Source: Flavobacterium aquicola (GTDB lineage Bacteria; Bacteroidota; Bacteroidia; Flavobacteriales; Flavobacteriaceae). From it: a stretch of DNA of 58,336 nt. Position 1 is the first letter of the stretch; each line of letters opens with the position of its first letter. Shown piece after piece: positions 34,364 through 43,112 of this stretch. The translations under genes were made by a program, and so were the position numbers. The notes under the pieces were generated by a model. It made no database searches, had not been told where the DNA came from, and saw nothing but the letters and a program-made list of their open reading frames with translations. The DNA is taken from the NCBI RefSeq assembly GCF_003385115.1, contig NZ_QUNI01000019.1:1-58336 (forward strand), written 5' to 3'.

Positions 34364-35083
34364 TTATAATTTTGAAATAAGGGTTTGTTCAAAATCAATT
34401 ACATTTATGGCATCTGCTACATTGTAATCTCCAATTTTTGTTCTGCGCAAAACTGTTAAATGTGAACCAGAATTCATGGCTTTTCCAAAATCATAAGCCA
34501 GGGAGCGAATATAAGTTCCCTTACTGCAGACAACTCTAAAATCAACTTCAGGAAGTGCAATTCGAATGATTTCAAATTCATGAATGGTAGTTTTTCTTGA
34601 AGCAATTTCTACAGTTTCACCAGCTCGCGCATGTTCGTACAAGCGGACTCCATCTTTTTTAATAGCTGAAAAAATCGGTGGCTTTTGATCAATTTCTCCT
34701 AAAAATTGTTTTACAGTTTCATGAATCAAAGATTCGTCAATATGTGAAGTATCGAAAGTCTGGTCAACTTCGGTTTCTAAATCGTAGGAAGGCGTTGTTG
34801 CTCCAATATGAAAAGTACCTGTATATTCTTTAGCCTGACCCTGCAGTTCAGATATGCTTTTGGTGAATTTTCCAGTACAGATTAATAACAGACCGGATGC
34901 TAATGGATCTAAAGTGCCGGCATGCCCAATTTTGAATTTTTTTGGCAGTCCAGCTTTATTGATCAGCGCATATTTGATTTTATTTACAGCTTGAAAAGAA
35001 GTAAAATGCAAAGGTTTGTCAATTAAGAGAACCTGACCGTTTAAAAAATCTTCTGGTGTCAAAAAAGTTGATTTATCTTGCAT
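34364..35083 (-). CDS. truB: tRNA pseudouridine-55 synthase
   Basis: Makes pseudouridine 55 in the T-loop of tRNAs. With the ATG at 35083 the protein is 239 residues, close to the short bacterial form; a start 69 nt upstream would lie well inside the preceding gene. Motifs are GQVLLIDKPLHFTSFQAV near the N terminus, catalytic GHAGTLDPLASGLL (Asp59), then YTGTFHIGATTPSYDLE and CSKGTYIRSLAYDFG. It overlaps the upstream ceramidase-like gene by 11 nt. It is the last gene of the ftsX-DUF3098-uppP-ceramidase-like run. Confidence 0.95.
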   Translation of the reverse strand: MQDKSTFLTPEDFLNGQVLLIDKPLHFTSFQAVNKIKYALINKAGLPKKFKIGHAGTLDPLASGLLLICTGKFTKSISELQGQAKEYTGTFHIGATTPSYDLETEVDQTFDTSHIDESLIHETVKQFLGEIDQKPPIFSAIKKDGVRLYEHARAGETVEIASRKTTIHEFEIIRIALPEVDFRVVCSKGTYIRSLAYDFGKAMNSGSHLTVLRRTKIGDYNVADAINVIDFEQTLISKL

Positions 35084-35825
35084 TTTTGATAAGAATTTGA
35101 TTTTTTTTACTAATAAAAGAATAGAAAACCAATGAGGCAATGGCTGCTGCAAAATGTTTTAATGTATGACCACTCAATAATTCATTAGTCTTTTTGTAAA
35201 TCTGTATATCAAAACTTTCTAATACTTTTGCAAGTACATAGGCTAATAATATAAGCCAGAAATATTTTTTGGATGCTGGATTGTTTTTCGATAATAAAAG
35301 AATTACTATAATCAGTAGTATAGGCAAAAATTGAATCAATAAATAAAAGCGTAAGTCATGAAAAATTATCCAATAAACCACAGATAAAATTCCGATTGAT
35401 AAAAACCATGGCAATGCTTTTTTTCCAAAATCAGAATCTACAAATTCGCCGATGATTATAGATAAAAACGACATGAATGAAATTGTCATAGGTAATCTGT
35501 CCCATACCAAGGTGGCGTCGTTTGGATTATAATGATACCAGGCTGATCCAAAGCCCGTAAAAAAAATGCCAACAAAAAAGAATAGGAAGTTATTTTTTAA
35601 TGCGTAACCCTGAAAAGATTTTGAAGTTTTCCAAAGTCCCATGAATCCAATAATAACGAAAGGGAGATTAGAAATTACGTTCCAAAAATTTGTAACACAA
35701 AAGAGATTCACTTTATCTGCAAAATTATGATAGCCTTGATTTTGACTAATTGGCTGTATGAAAAGAACAACTACAACAGCAATGATTGCAATGCTGCACA
35801 CAATTTTGAACAGTACTTTTTGCAT
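35073..35825 (-). CDS. Ceramidase-like (CREST superfamily) membrane protein
   Basis: A 250-residue protein with seven predicted helices. It resembles alkaline ceramidases and other CREST-type membrane hydrolases. The expected catalytic set is present in order: NFWNVISNLPFVIIG near the N terminus; GFGSAWYHYNPND, with Ser and His, followed by WDRLPM (Asp); and a C-terminal SGHTLKHFAAAIAS (two His of the HxxxH zinc site). In other members these residues bind Zn and cleave an amide. Its start overlaps the uppP stop by 1 nt and its end overlaps truB by 11 nt. Bacteroidota can make sphingolipids, so an amidase acting on them is plausible, but the substrate is not proven. Confidence 0.75.
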   Translation of the reverse strand: MQKVLFKIVCSIAIIAVVVVLFIQPISQNQGYHNFADKVNLFCVTNFWNVISNLPFVIIGFMGLWKTSKSFQGYALKNNFLFFFVGIFFTGFGSAWYHYNPNDATLVWDRLPMTISFMSFLSIIIGEFVDSDFGKKALPWFLSIGILSVVYWIIFHDLRFYLLIQFLPILLIIVILLLSKNNPASKKYFWLILLAYVLAKVLESFDIQIYKKTNELLSGHTLKHFAAAIASLVFYSFISKKNQILIKNAR

Positions 35826-36622
35826 TAAATTATAGTCAAAGGATGGATGAAATAATGAATTGCCAGCAATAGAATTCCAGCAATAATTCGGTAATAACCA
35901 AAAACTTTAAATCCGTTTTTTGTCAAAAATCCGATGAAACTTTTAATGGCCAAAAGAGCAACAATAAAAGCTACAATGTTTCCAATGACCAGTAAATTAA
36001 TCTGATCGTCAGTTAGTATAAAACCGTCTTTATAATAATCATAGCATTTTTTTGCGGTAGCTCCCAGCATGGTTGGGACAGCAAGAAAGAAGGAGAATTC
36101 AGCAGCAGAAGTTCGCGATAGTTTTTGCGACATTCCGCCGACAATAGAAGCACCACTTCTGGAAACTCCTGGTATCATTGCAAGACATTGAAATAAACCA
36201 ATTTTCAGAGCCTGTAAATAAGTGATTTCATCTGAGGTTTCAGAAGTATTTGGATTATTGAACCATTCGTCAACTTTTAATAAAATAATACCTCCTATTA
36301 ATAAAGAAACAGCAACTGTTACAGGATTCTCAAGTAAGGCATCTATTTTTTTACTGAAAAGCAAACCAAAAACAACAGCCGGAATGAAAGCAACCAATAA
36401 TTTGAAATAAAAATCTAAGGATTGAAAAAATCGCTTGAAATATAAAATCACAACCGATAAAATAGCTCCCAGCTGAATTACAATAGTAAAAAGTTTCGTA
36501 AAATCATCGTGAGCAATTCCAAAAAAGGAAGAAGCAATAATCATGTGGCCGGTAGAAGAAACAGGCAGAAACTCCGTAATTCCTTCGATAATAGCAAGAA
36601 CAATAGCTTGTAATGTATTCAT
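35825..36622 (-). CDS. uppP: Undecaprenyl-diphosphatase
   Basis: Inner-membrane phosphatase (BacA/UppP type) that recycles undecaprenyl diphosphate for cell-wall synthesis. At 265 residues it is of normal length. Both signatures are intact: EGITEFLPVSSTGHMI (13-28) and PGVSRSGASIVGGM (151-164). About seven to eight helices are predicted. It follows the DUF3098 gene by 80 nt and shares a TAATG stop/start with the next gene. Confidence 0.95.
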   Translation of the reverse strand: MNTLQAIVLAIIEGITEFLPVSSTGHMIIASSFFGIAHDDFTKLFTIVIQLGAILSVVILYFKRFFQSLDFYFKLLVAFIPAVVFGLLFSKKIDALLENPVTVAVSLLIGGIILLKVDEWFNNPNTSETSDEITYLQALKIGLFQCLAMIPGVSRSGASIVGGMSQKLSRTSAAEFSFFLAVPTMLGATAKKCYDYYKDGFILTDDQINLLVIGNIVAFIVALLAIKSFIGFLTKNGFKVFGYYRIIAGILLLAIHYFIHPLTII

Positions 36623-36702
36623 TTTTGTAGTGATCTGTGTTCCGTTTTCAGTTTTTCGTTTTGATCTGCAATTACTGCAGACTTATAACTGAATACTGCA
36701 AA

Positions 36703-36945
36703 CTACTTTTTAGGGTTTTTAAGAATAGCATAAATAGTAATTCCAAAACCAATTAAAACTGTTGTTGGTGCCAAACGAATCCTTCTGAAATTAAAAATTT
36801 CTTCATTAAATACATTTGGGTCATCACTTCCTCCTCCAGACATTAAAATAAATCCAAGAGCTATCACTCCAATTCCTATCAATAGAATTTTATAATTTAC
36901 TTTTTCAAAAAGAAATTCGTGTTTGTTTTCTTCGCTGTTTTTCAT
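36703..36945 (-). CDS. DUF3098 family small membrane protein
   Basis: An 80-residue protein with two helices (about residues 16-36 and 58-74) separated by GGGSDDPNVFNEEIFNFRRIRLAP, quoted here in part: GGSDDPNVFNEEIFNFRR. The pattern of two helices flanking a NxxIFxxRRI segment is the DUF3098 family. It sits between ftsX and uppP, a conserved setting in Bacteroidota, so a role near cell division or the envelope is inferred only from position. Confidence 0.85.
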   Translation of the reverse strand: MKNSEENKHEFLFEKVNYKILLIGIGVIALGFILMSGGGSDDPNVFNEEIFNFRRIRLAPTTVLIGFGITIYAILKNPKK

Positions 36946-36993
36946 TTTATCATGTTTAGAAACGAAGTATTCTCGTTTCTATATTTTATTAAA

Positions 36994-37869
36994 TTAGTAT
37001 AAATCGTCTGTTCTTAAGTTCAAGAAGCGCTGCGTTGCAAAATACGTGCTAAGCCAAGTAATTAAAACTCCAATTCCAAATATGGCAATTAATACAACAG
37101 CAACTATTAATTTATCGTTTAAAATTCCCAAGCCAGGGTACGTATTATCTAGGTAGATGAGTAGTACTATCAAAGCAAGAATTGCAAGACCTGCACCAAT
37201 CATGCCTAGTTTTATGCTGCGCATTACAAATGGTTTACGGATGAAAGATTTTGTAGCGCCAACCATCTGCATGGTTTTAATAATAAATCGGTTTGAATAG
37301 ATTGATAGGCGTAAAGAGCTGTTAATTAATAGTACAGCAATAATAGTCAGTAAGCCACTTACGATCAATATCCACATACTTACTTTTTGAATGTTGTCAT
37401 TTACCAGATTCACTAATTGTTTGTCATAAACAATATCCGAAATCATAGCATTTTTTCGAAGACGAGATTCAATTTTAGTAATACTGTCTCTAACTACATA
37501 ATTGGCTTTTAAGTGAATATCGAAAGAGTTTTGCAGAGGATTTTCGCCTAAAAAAGTAACGAAATCTTCGCCAATAATATCCGAATGTTCTTTTGCAGCC
37601 GCTTCTTTGGTAACATAAACAAAAGATTTTGCAAAACGGGCAGTTTTTAGCTCTTGATCAAAAGCTTTTAAGATAGTGTCATTGGCTTCGTTCTTAAAAA
37701 ACACTGTCATCGCAATTTCTTCTTTGAAATCGTCAGCAAGTTTTTTAGAATTTATAATGAAAAAGCCCAGAACTCCTAATAGAAATAATACTAGAAATAT
37801 ACTCAATACTACCGAGAAATAAGAGGAAAGTAACCTGCGTTTTTGAAATTTTTCAAATGATGAAGCCAT
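36994..37869 (-). CDS. ftsX: Cell-division protein FtsX
   Basis: Permease-like subunit of the FtsEX complex that links ATP hydrolysis to peptidoglycan hydrolase activation at the septum. At 291 residues it has an N-terminal helix (about 20-41), a periplasmic domain (EIAMTVFFKNEAND... AAAKEHSDIIGEDF), and three C-terminal helices. Its MQMVGATKSFIRKPFVMRS segment is the FtsX signature. No ftsE is adjacent. It begins the minus-strand run ftsX-DUF3098-uppP-ceramidase-like-truB. Confidence 0.95.
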   Translation of the reverse strand: MASSFEKFQKRRLLSSYFSVVLSIFLVLFLLGVLGFFIINSKKLADDFKEEIAMTVFFKNEANDTILKAFDQELKTARFAKSFVYVTKEAAAKEHSDIIGEDFVTFLGENPLQNSFDIHLKANYVVRDSITKIESRLRKNAMISDIVYDKQLVNLVNDNIQKVSMWILIVSGLLTIIAVLLINSSLRLSIYSNRFIIKTMQMVGATKSFIRKPFVMRSIKLGMIGAGLAILALIVLLIYLDNTYPGLGILNDKLIVAVVLIAIFGIGVLITWLSTYFATQRFLNLRTDDLY

Positions 37870-38033
37870 AGTTTTTTTGTAATTATGGGGTAAAAATAAT
37901 AAACATATTCTTTAATTTGAAGTTAAAGACGGTCAAAGTTTTAAGTTTAGGGCATAAAGATGATTTTTTCAATGAATTTATGTTTTTTTTAAGTTAATTC
38001 GATGGTTCGGTAAACATCAATTCCATATCAAAA

Positions 38034-38909
38034 TCATTTCAATTTGCTCAAAATTGGATTAAACGCTTTCGAAGAAACTACAATTTTTTCGCCTGTTCGT
38101 AGTGTTTTAATTTCTTCTTCCATCGCAATCACTTTTACAATATTGGAACCAATTAAAACCGAAACAATGTAGATGAAATTTTCTTTCTCGATTTTTAAAA
38201 TTTCGCCAATAAACTGAAATTTTCCGCTATTGGAGTGGCTCGAAAATACTTCTGAAGGTGTTCCTTGTTTTGTGATGGTGCCATTTTCGATAACAATCAC
38301 TTGGTCCGAAAGTTTATAAATTTCTGAAATATCGTGACTGACTAAAATGGTTGTCAAGTTGTATTTTCGATGTACTTCCAAAAGATAGTCCTGCAGTTTC
38401 AAACGCATTTCGGTATCAATTGCAGATAACGGTTCGTCCAAAAGCAGAATGTCAGGTTGCCGAACCAAGGCTCTTGCCAAAGCCACACGCTGCTGCTGTC
38501 CGCCTGATAAGTGATTTGGTTTTTGATGCTGTAAAGAAACGAGTTCCATAGTCTGCAGCAGTTCATCAATAATGGTTTTGTCTTGTCCTTTTTCTAATGC
38601 AAAAAGAAGGTTTTCCCGAACGCTCATATTTGGGAATAATGCATAATCCTGAAAAACGTAACCAATTTTACGTTTTTGCGGAGGCAGATTTATTTTCGTA
38701 TTAGTGTCCAGCCAAAAACTGTCTTTGACTTTTACAAATCCTTCATCAGGATTCATCAAGCCCGAAAGAATCTGCAGAGTTGTTGTTTTTCCTGATCCCG
38801 AAGCTCCATACAAAGTCACAAAATCATTTTCCTTAACTTGGAAATCAAGATCCAAAATCATTGTTCCCGATGCGGACTGCAGTTTTTTGCTGATTTTAAA
38901 TTCAATCAT
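38034..38909 (-). CDS. modC: Molybdate ABC transporter ATP-binding protein
   Basis: ATPase that drives molybdate import. At 291 residues it has Walker A YGASGSGKTT (34-43), Q-loop YVFQDYALFP, signature LSGGQQQRVALARAL (133-147), Walker B ILLLDEP (153-159) and the switch VSHD. The C-terminal ~60 residues are shorter than a classical ModC TOBE domain; a stand-alone TOBE protein is encoded two genes upstream. It overlaps modB by 4 nt and is last in the operon. Confidence 0.93.
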   Translation of the reverse strand: MIEFKISKKLQSASGTMILDLDFQVKENDFVTLYGASGSGKTTTLQILSGLMNPDEGFVKVKDSFWLDTNTKINLPPQKRKIGYVFQDYALFPNMSVRENLLFALEKGQDKTIIDELLQTMELVSLQHQKPNHLSGGQQQRVALARALVRQPDILLLDEPLSAIDTEMRLKLQDYLLEVHRKYNLTTILVSHDISEIYKLSDQVIVIENGTITKQGTPSEVFSSHSNSGKFQFIGEILKIEKENFIYIVSVLIGSNIVKVIAMEEEIKTLRTGEKIVVSSKAFNPILSKLK

Positions 38910-39583
38910 GGCAGCGGACTTATTTTGCTAAAGCGATGGTTAATACTATAAATGGCCAATAAAACAACAAAAGAAAAAATCAGCAAAATAGCCGAATATA
39001 CATTGGCATTATGATAATTCATTGCGGTTACTTCATCGAATACGGCTATTGAAACCACTTTTGTTTCGTTTGGAATGCTTCCGCCAACCATTAAAACAAC
39101 TCCGAATTCACCGATTGTATGAGCAAAACTGAGAACAATTCCCGTAAGCAGTGCGGTTTTCATATTCGGAAGTAAAACATGAAAAATGGTCTGCCATTTG
39201 CTTTTTCCTAATGTGTATGAAGCGTCAATTAAGTTTTTGGATATCGATTTGAAACCGCTTTGAGCGGGCTGAACCATAAACGGCAGGCTGTATAAAACGG
39301 ATGAAATGACCAGACCGGTAAAAGTAAACACCAATCGGATATCGAAATAATTGTCCAAAAATTTACCAAAAGCATTCTCAGGGCTAAAGGCAATCAGTAA
39401 ATAAAACCCCAAAACCGAAGGCGGTAAAACCAACGGCAGACTCACAATTGCTTCGATAATTACTTTTGATTTCGTTTTGCTGTAAGTCAGCCAGTAAGCC
39501 AATGGCAGTCCGACGATAAGTAAAATTACTGTCGTCGTAAAAGCTAGTTGCAGCGTGAGAAATATGGGTTCGAAATCAATCAT
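38906..39583 (-). CDS. modB: Molybdate ABC transporter permease
   Basis: Inner-membrane permease of 225 residues with five to six helices. The EAA-type cytoplasmic loop reads LIDASYTLGKSKWQTIFHVLLP, quoted in part: DASYTLGKSKWQTIFHVLL. The following AHTIGEFGVVLMVGGSIP is characteristic of ModB. It overlaps the TOBE-protein gene by 8 nt upstream and modC by 4 nt downstream, indicating tight coupling. Confidence 0.94.
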   Translation of the reverse strand: MIDFEPIFLTLQLAFTTTVILLIVGLPLAYWLTYSKTKSKVIIEAIVSLPLVLPPSVLGFYLLIAFSPENAFGKFLDNYFDIRLVFTFTGLVISSVLYSLPFMVQPAQSGFKSISKNLIDASYTLGKSKWQTIFHVLLPNMKTALLTGIVLSFAHTIGEFGVVLMVGGSIPNETKVVSIAVFDEVTAMNYHNANVYSAILLIFSFVVLLAIYSINHRFSKISPLP

Positions 39584-39977
39584 TGGACAAACTTATTTCG
39601 TTAGTTTTAATCATGGCAGTGATTTCGTCATTTTCCTGAATTTCGAGCTGGTCAAAAGCGTTTCTGGTAATTACAGAAGTTATTTTTGCAGTTTCAAAAT
39701 TCAGAACTATTTTACAAAGCAGCGCTCCTTTTTCAAACGAATCTACGGTACAGTCAATTTTGTTTTGAAGGCTTATAATTCCTGTAATTTTTTTGGCAAG
39801 AATGACTTCGGTTTCTTTGAAAAGTAATTTTATAGTGTTTCCAGTTTTTAGATAAGATGCTGTTTCAGGAGTATCAATTACTATCGAAGTAAATACAGTC
39901 TGCTGCACTTGTATTTTTACCAAAGACAAAGAGCCTTCGGTAGTTATTTCGGTAATATTTCCTAAAAGTGTGTTCAT
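39576..39977 (-). CDS. Mop/TOBE-domain molybdate-binding protein
   Basis: A 133-residue cytosolic protein built of two TOBE (molbindin) repeats, about residues 3-65 and 66-130. Landmarks are LGNITEITTEGSLSLVKIQV followed by LKTGNTIKLLFKETEVIL, and then LQNKIDCTVDSFEKGALLC followed by LEIQENDEITAMIKTNEISL. Such proteins bind molybdate and may buffer it or regulate the ATPase. It probably supplies the TOBE function reduced in ModC. It is placed between modA and modB. Confidence 0.85.
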   Translation of the reverse strand: MNTLLGNITEITTEGSLSLVKIQVQQTVFTSIVIDTPETASYLKTGNTIKLLFKETEVILAKKITGIISLQNKIDCTVDSFEKGALLCKIVLNFETAKITSVITRNAFDQLEIQENDEITAMIKTNEISLSND

Positions 39978-40084
39978 TTAATAGTAAAATTTTAACCGCA
40001 AATTGCGCTGATTTTCGCAAATTATTTTAGCCACAAATTGCACAAGTTTTTACAAATGTAATTCGTGCAATTCGTGTTCAGCTT

Positions 40085-40846
40085 TTATTTCTGCGAATAT
40101 CCGTAATATGTCAGGATTTTAATTGCTTTTTCAGACGAAATATAGTCATAAAATTGTTTTGCAACTGTATTTCCTTTGCCGTGTTTTAAAATTACACAGC
40201 CCTGCTCTAATCGTGAATGACTTTTTTGTGGAATGACATAATATTTACCGCGTTCTTTTATCATTGCCGGTGATAGTGCATCTGATAAAGCGATTATTCC
40301 AATATCGGCTGCGCCAAAAGCTGCAAACTGAGCGGCTTGAGCAATGTTTTCGCCAAATACCAAATTGTTTTTTACTTTAGTATACAGTTTGAAGTGTTTT
40401 AAACTCTCTATAGTTTTGGCGCCATAAGGAGCAGTTTTTGGATTTCCTATTGCAATTTTTTTTACTTTAGGATTCAGAAGTAAATTCATTTTCTCTATGT
40501 TGGGATCTAATTTTTTACTCCAAATTGCCAATCTTCCTATCGCATATAATTTTATTGGCGAAATGGCAAAACCATTGTTTTTTAACTGCGTTGGATAATT
40601 CATATCGGCCGAAAAAAACAAATCAAAAGGCGCTCCATTCGAAATCTGTTCATAGAATTTCCCGGAAGCTCCATAAGTAACCTGAATCTCATCGTTCGGA
40701 TTTTTTTGTTTGTATACTTTCAGAATGGAATCCATTGCTGTCTTCAAATTCGCAGCAACAACGACAGTTGCTTTTTGCTGCGGAAAAACAGTATTTGCCA
40801 CAAATAAAAGAACAAATAGAGAGAATGATTTTATTTTGGTTTTCAT
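40085..40846 (-). CDS. modA: Molybdate-binding periplasmic protein
   Basis: Substrate-binding protein of the molybdate transporter, 253 residues, with a signal peptide cleaved after VANTVFPQ. The mature part has the ModA fold: VVVAANLKTAMDSILKVY, VTYGASGKFYEQISNGAPFD, FFSADMNYPTQL, and GNPKTAPYGAKTIESL, which place the oxyanion-binding Ser and backbone sites. It is spaced 147 nt after the outer-membrane channel gene and 107 nt before the TOBE gene. Confidence 0.93.
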   Translation of the reverse strand: MKTKIKSFSLFVLLFVANTVFPQQKATVVVAANLKTAMDSILKVYKQKNPNDEIQVTYGASGKFYEQISNGAPFDLFFSADMNYPTQLKNNGFAISPIKLYAIGRLAIWSKKLDPNIEKMNLLLNPKVKKIAIGNPKTAPYGAKTIESLKHFKLYTKVKNNLVFGENIAQAAQFAAFGAADIGIIALSDALSPAMIKERGKYYVIPQKSHSRLEQGCVILKHGKGNTVAKQFYDYISSEKAIKILTYYGYSQK

Positions 40847-40993
40847 AGTAAGATGTAGTTGTTTAGTTTGAACTTTAAAATAGTTAGACCGCAGATTCGC
40901 AGATTAATTTTAATCACTTTTTTGGCACAAATTAAAAAGATTAGAAAAAGTTAATCTGTGGAAATCATTCTAATCTGTGGTAACTATAGAGTT

Positions 40994-42385
40994 TTATTTT
41001 TTTGAACTAAATAATTCAGGTTTAAAAGTAATCATTACATAACTCCAAAGCGGGGTAGAGTTGCTATTTCCTCCTTTTAAAACTTCCATGCTTTTGTCGG
41101 CAAAGAGATAAGAAAAACCCAGGTCAATGCTTGTGAAAGTGTTGTACTTGTATCTCAGAATCAAATCGTTTTCAAATCCTAAATACGGATCGACAACTTT
41201 TTTTTGAGCGTCTAAAATTTTATTTTCTAGATAAAACAAGTGAAAATCGGAGCGTATCGAGAGATTTTTATTCCAGTCATAATTCAAAAACAAATACGGA
41301 TTTATCAGTCCTCCGTTTTGTACGTCTTTGGGGAAAGTGGTGAAATAATCCATATTTCCCATAAATTTCCACGCCACGCCATACAGCGGAACAAATGATT
41401 TGGATATTTCTGAAGGTTTTGTAGCATCATCACCGCTCATAATTTCGGCACCTAAGCGGGCTGTCCATTTTTGTAGTTTGTATTGTATTTCCGGCTGAAA
41501 ATAATATGCCGAAATTTTGGTGCTAGATTGTAATTGTCCGTATTGGTAGTAACCGCTAAAAGTTAAGTATAAATTGTTTTTTTCGAATTCCAAACGTCCT
41601 CCGGAAGTTCCTCTTGTATATAATGTCTGCGAGTTGGTTTTGCTTTCGAAACTGTCAGCCGAGTTTATCGTTGTTAAAGTAAAATTGGGATTCAGCTTGG
41701 CTCTTAAATAATGTAAATTCAAAAGTTTGTAATTGTTGAAAGTTGTGGGAGAATAAGAAGTTTCAAAAATACGTTCGGAACTTTGATTGAAAGCGGTCAG
41801 CAATTCTGTTTCTATTTTATCATTTTTGTAGATAAGATCGATTCCGTCATGCGCTCGCCCTGTCTGGCTCCAGTTTGCGGCCGAGAATAAACGGCCGTTG
41901 TCTAGTTCTACTTTTTGGCGTCCTAGTCTTGCTGAGAAATTTTCAAGAATCTCAACTTCGGCGAAGGCTTCGTACACATTTAGAGATCCCGTTACCGATG
42001 CTTGTCCGTATTGTCCCCAAACCCGAATGTCTTGAATTGAAGTCAGGAATTTAAACTTCGGCTGTTCGTAACTGATGTTTAAACGGCTTCTTTGTGACGC
42101 AAAAAAAGCTGGTTTTGTTGTGTCGTTTGGTAATTGCCTGTATCCGTTGCGGTATTCGCCTCTGGGTCTAAACTCCAATCCGACTGTAAATATTTTATTT
42201 TCTGAAGTTACTTTTTGATTAAAACTTTCCAAAACCAATAATGAATCGGCTTCGCGCTGTGTGATGATTTTTTTCTGGACTAATAAATTGGTTACACTGC
42301 TGTTTATTTGAGCCGATGCATTTATGCTAAAAAATAAAGCGGTTAAAGTGAATGTAAAGTATAATAAATATTTTTTTGGTTTCAT
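40994..42385 (-). CDS. Outer-membrane porin-like protein of the molybdate operon
   Basis: A 463-residue outer-membrane barrel, probably of the alginate-export (AlgE-like) type. A signal peptide (cut near NASA or SAQ) is followed by a short helical leader (LVQKKIITQREADSLLVLE), then about 16-18 barrel strands: FTVGLEFRPRGEYRNGYR, FFASQRSRLNISYEQ, FSARLGRQKVELDNGRLF, and a final VMITFKPELF. It is encoded between the ModE-like regulator (38-nt gap) and modA on the same strand, so its most likely job is letting molybdate or a related oxyanion across the outer membrane. That substrate is inferred from context. Confidence 0.75.
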   Translation of the reverse strand: MKPKKYLLYFTFTLTALFFSINASAQINSSVTNLLVQKKIITQREADSLLVLESFNQKVTSENKIFTVGLEFRPRGEYRNGYRQLPNDTTKPAFFASQRSRLNISYEQPKFKFLTSIQDIRVWGQYGQASVTGSLNVYEAFAEVEILENFSARLGRQKVELDNGRLFSAANWSQTGRAHDGIDLIYKNDKIETELLTAFNQSSERIFETSYSPTTFNNYKLLNLHYLRAKLNPNFTLTTINSADSFESKTNSQTLYTRGTSGGRLEFEKNNLYLTFSGYYQYGQLQSSTKISAYYFQPEIQYKLQKWTARLGAEIMSGDDATKPSEISKSFVPLYGVAWKFMGNMDYFTTFPKDVQNGGLINPYLFLNYDWNKNLSIRSDFHLFYLENKILDAQKKVVDPYLGFENDLILRYKYNTFTSIDLGFSYLFADKSMEVLKGGNSNSTPLWSYVMITFKPELFSSKK

Positions 42386-42423
42386 TTGAAAGTTGTGGTT
42401 GTATAGCTAAGGTTTTATAAATA

Positions 42424-42771
42424 TTAAAATTTTAAATTCTCCGTTTCTTTTTGAGCAAAATCCTTAATTCGTTTTTCGATTTCATAAAATGTCTGAATGG
42501 CTCTTTCGCCGGCTTCGGTCAGCCTTGCACCGCCACCGCCTTTTCCTCCGAGCAGTTTTTCTACCAAAGGACTTTCGGCGCGCTGGTTCATCTCTTCTAC
42601 TAATTGCCAAGCTTGACGGTATGCCATTTTCATTTCTTTGGAAGCATTGGTTATCGAACCTGTTTTTTTGATATTCTCCAAAAGCCATATTTTTCCAATT
42701 CCTAAAAACGGTCCTTCGGTTTCTTCAATCCAAATGCGAACTTCGATATTGTATTTTTTAGTAGCTGTCAT
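42424..42771 (-). CDS. ModE-like winged-helix regulator
   Basis: A 115-residue protein equivalent to the DNA-binding half of ModE. The winged helix-turn-helix covers roughly residues 20-90: GIGKIWLLENIKKTGSITNA, MAYRQAWQLVEEMN, LLGGKGGGGARLTEAGERAI. It lacks the C-terminal TOBE domains of full ModE, so it may sense molybdate through the separate Mop protein or act constitutively. It is first in the molybdate operon and probably controls it. Confidence 0.88.
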   Translation of the reverse strand: MTATKKYNIEVRIWIEETEGPFLGIGKIWLLENIKKTGSITNASKEMKMAYRQAWQLVEEMNQRAESPLVEKLLGGKGGGGARLTEAGERAIQTFYEIEKRIKDFAQKETENLKF

Positions 42772-42856
42772 TAGGTGTGTTTTTTAAAACATACTGCAAA
42801 CATAAGTATTTTTACTTATAAAAAAGTGACGCTTTTGATTTTTTATTTAATGTTAA

Positions 42857-42922
42857 CTCTCGCAAAGGCGCGAAGACGCAAAGTTATGATTGTGTTTCTT
42901 TGCGCCTTCGCGTCTCTGAGAG
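42857..42922. repeat. Long imperfect inverted repeat
   Basis: Arms beginning CTCTCGCAAAGGCGCGAAGA and ending TTCGCGTCTCTGAGAG pair over about 25 bp with a few mismatches around a 14-nt loop. The arms contain the phrase CGCAAAG / CTTTGCG several times. It looks like a dispersed flavobacterial palindrome rather than a terminator, since no T tract follows on either strand. Confidence 0.6.
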
Positions 42923-42966
42923 AATCCTATTTGGATAATATTTAAAATACAGAAATGTTGATGCTT

Positions 42967-43038
42967 AGCCCCGATAGCAGTGAAAATCCTTTTGTGCCGG
43001 GGTTCGGCACAAAAGATTGTAACGAATAGCGGGACTGA
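42967..43038 (+). ncRNA. Structured repeat, candidate ncRNA, copy A
   Basis: It begins AGCCCCGAT and ends GCGGGACTGA. Its centre forms a hairpin, TTTTGTGCC-GGGGTTC-GGCACAAAA. A second copy with most positions shared occurs on the opposite strand at 48740-48812. The outer ends (AGCCCCGAT... and ...GCGGGACT) are also partly complementary. Conserved ends plus a covarying central stem suggest an RNA. I recall a Flavo-1 ncRNA motif in Flavobacteria but have not verified a match. Confidence 0.5.
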
Positions 43039-43112
43039 AGTTGTAAAATGCACGAAATGTTCTGCTCCTAAAAACAATTAAAAATTTAGTGTTTAATTTT
43101 TTTATCGGCTAA

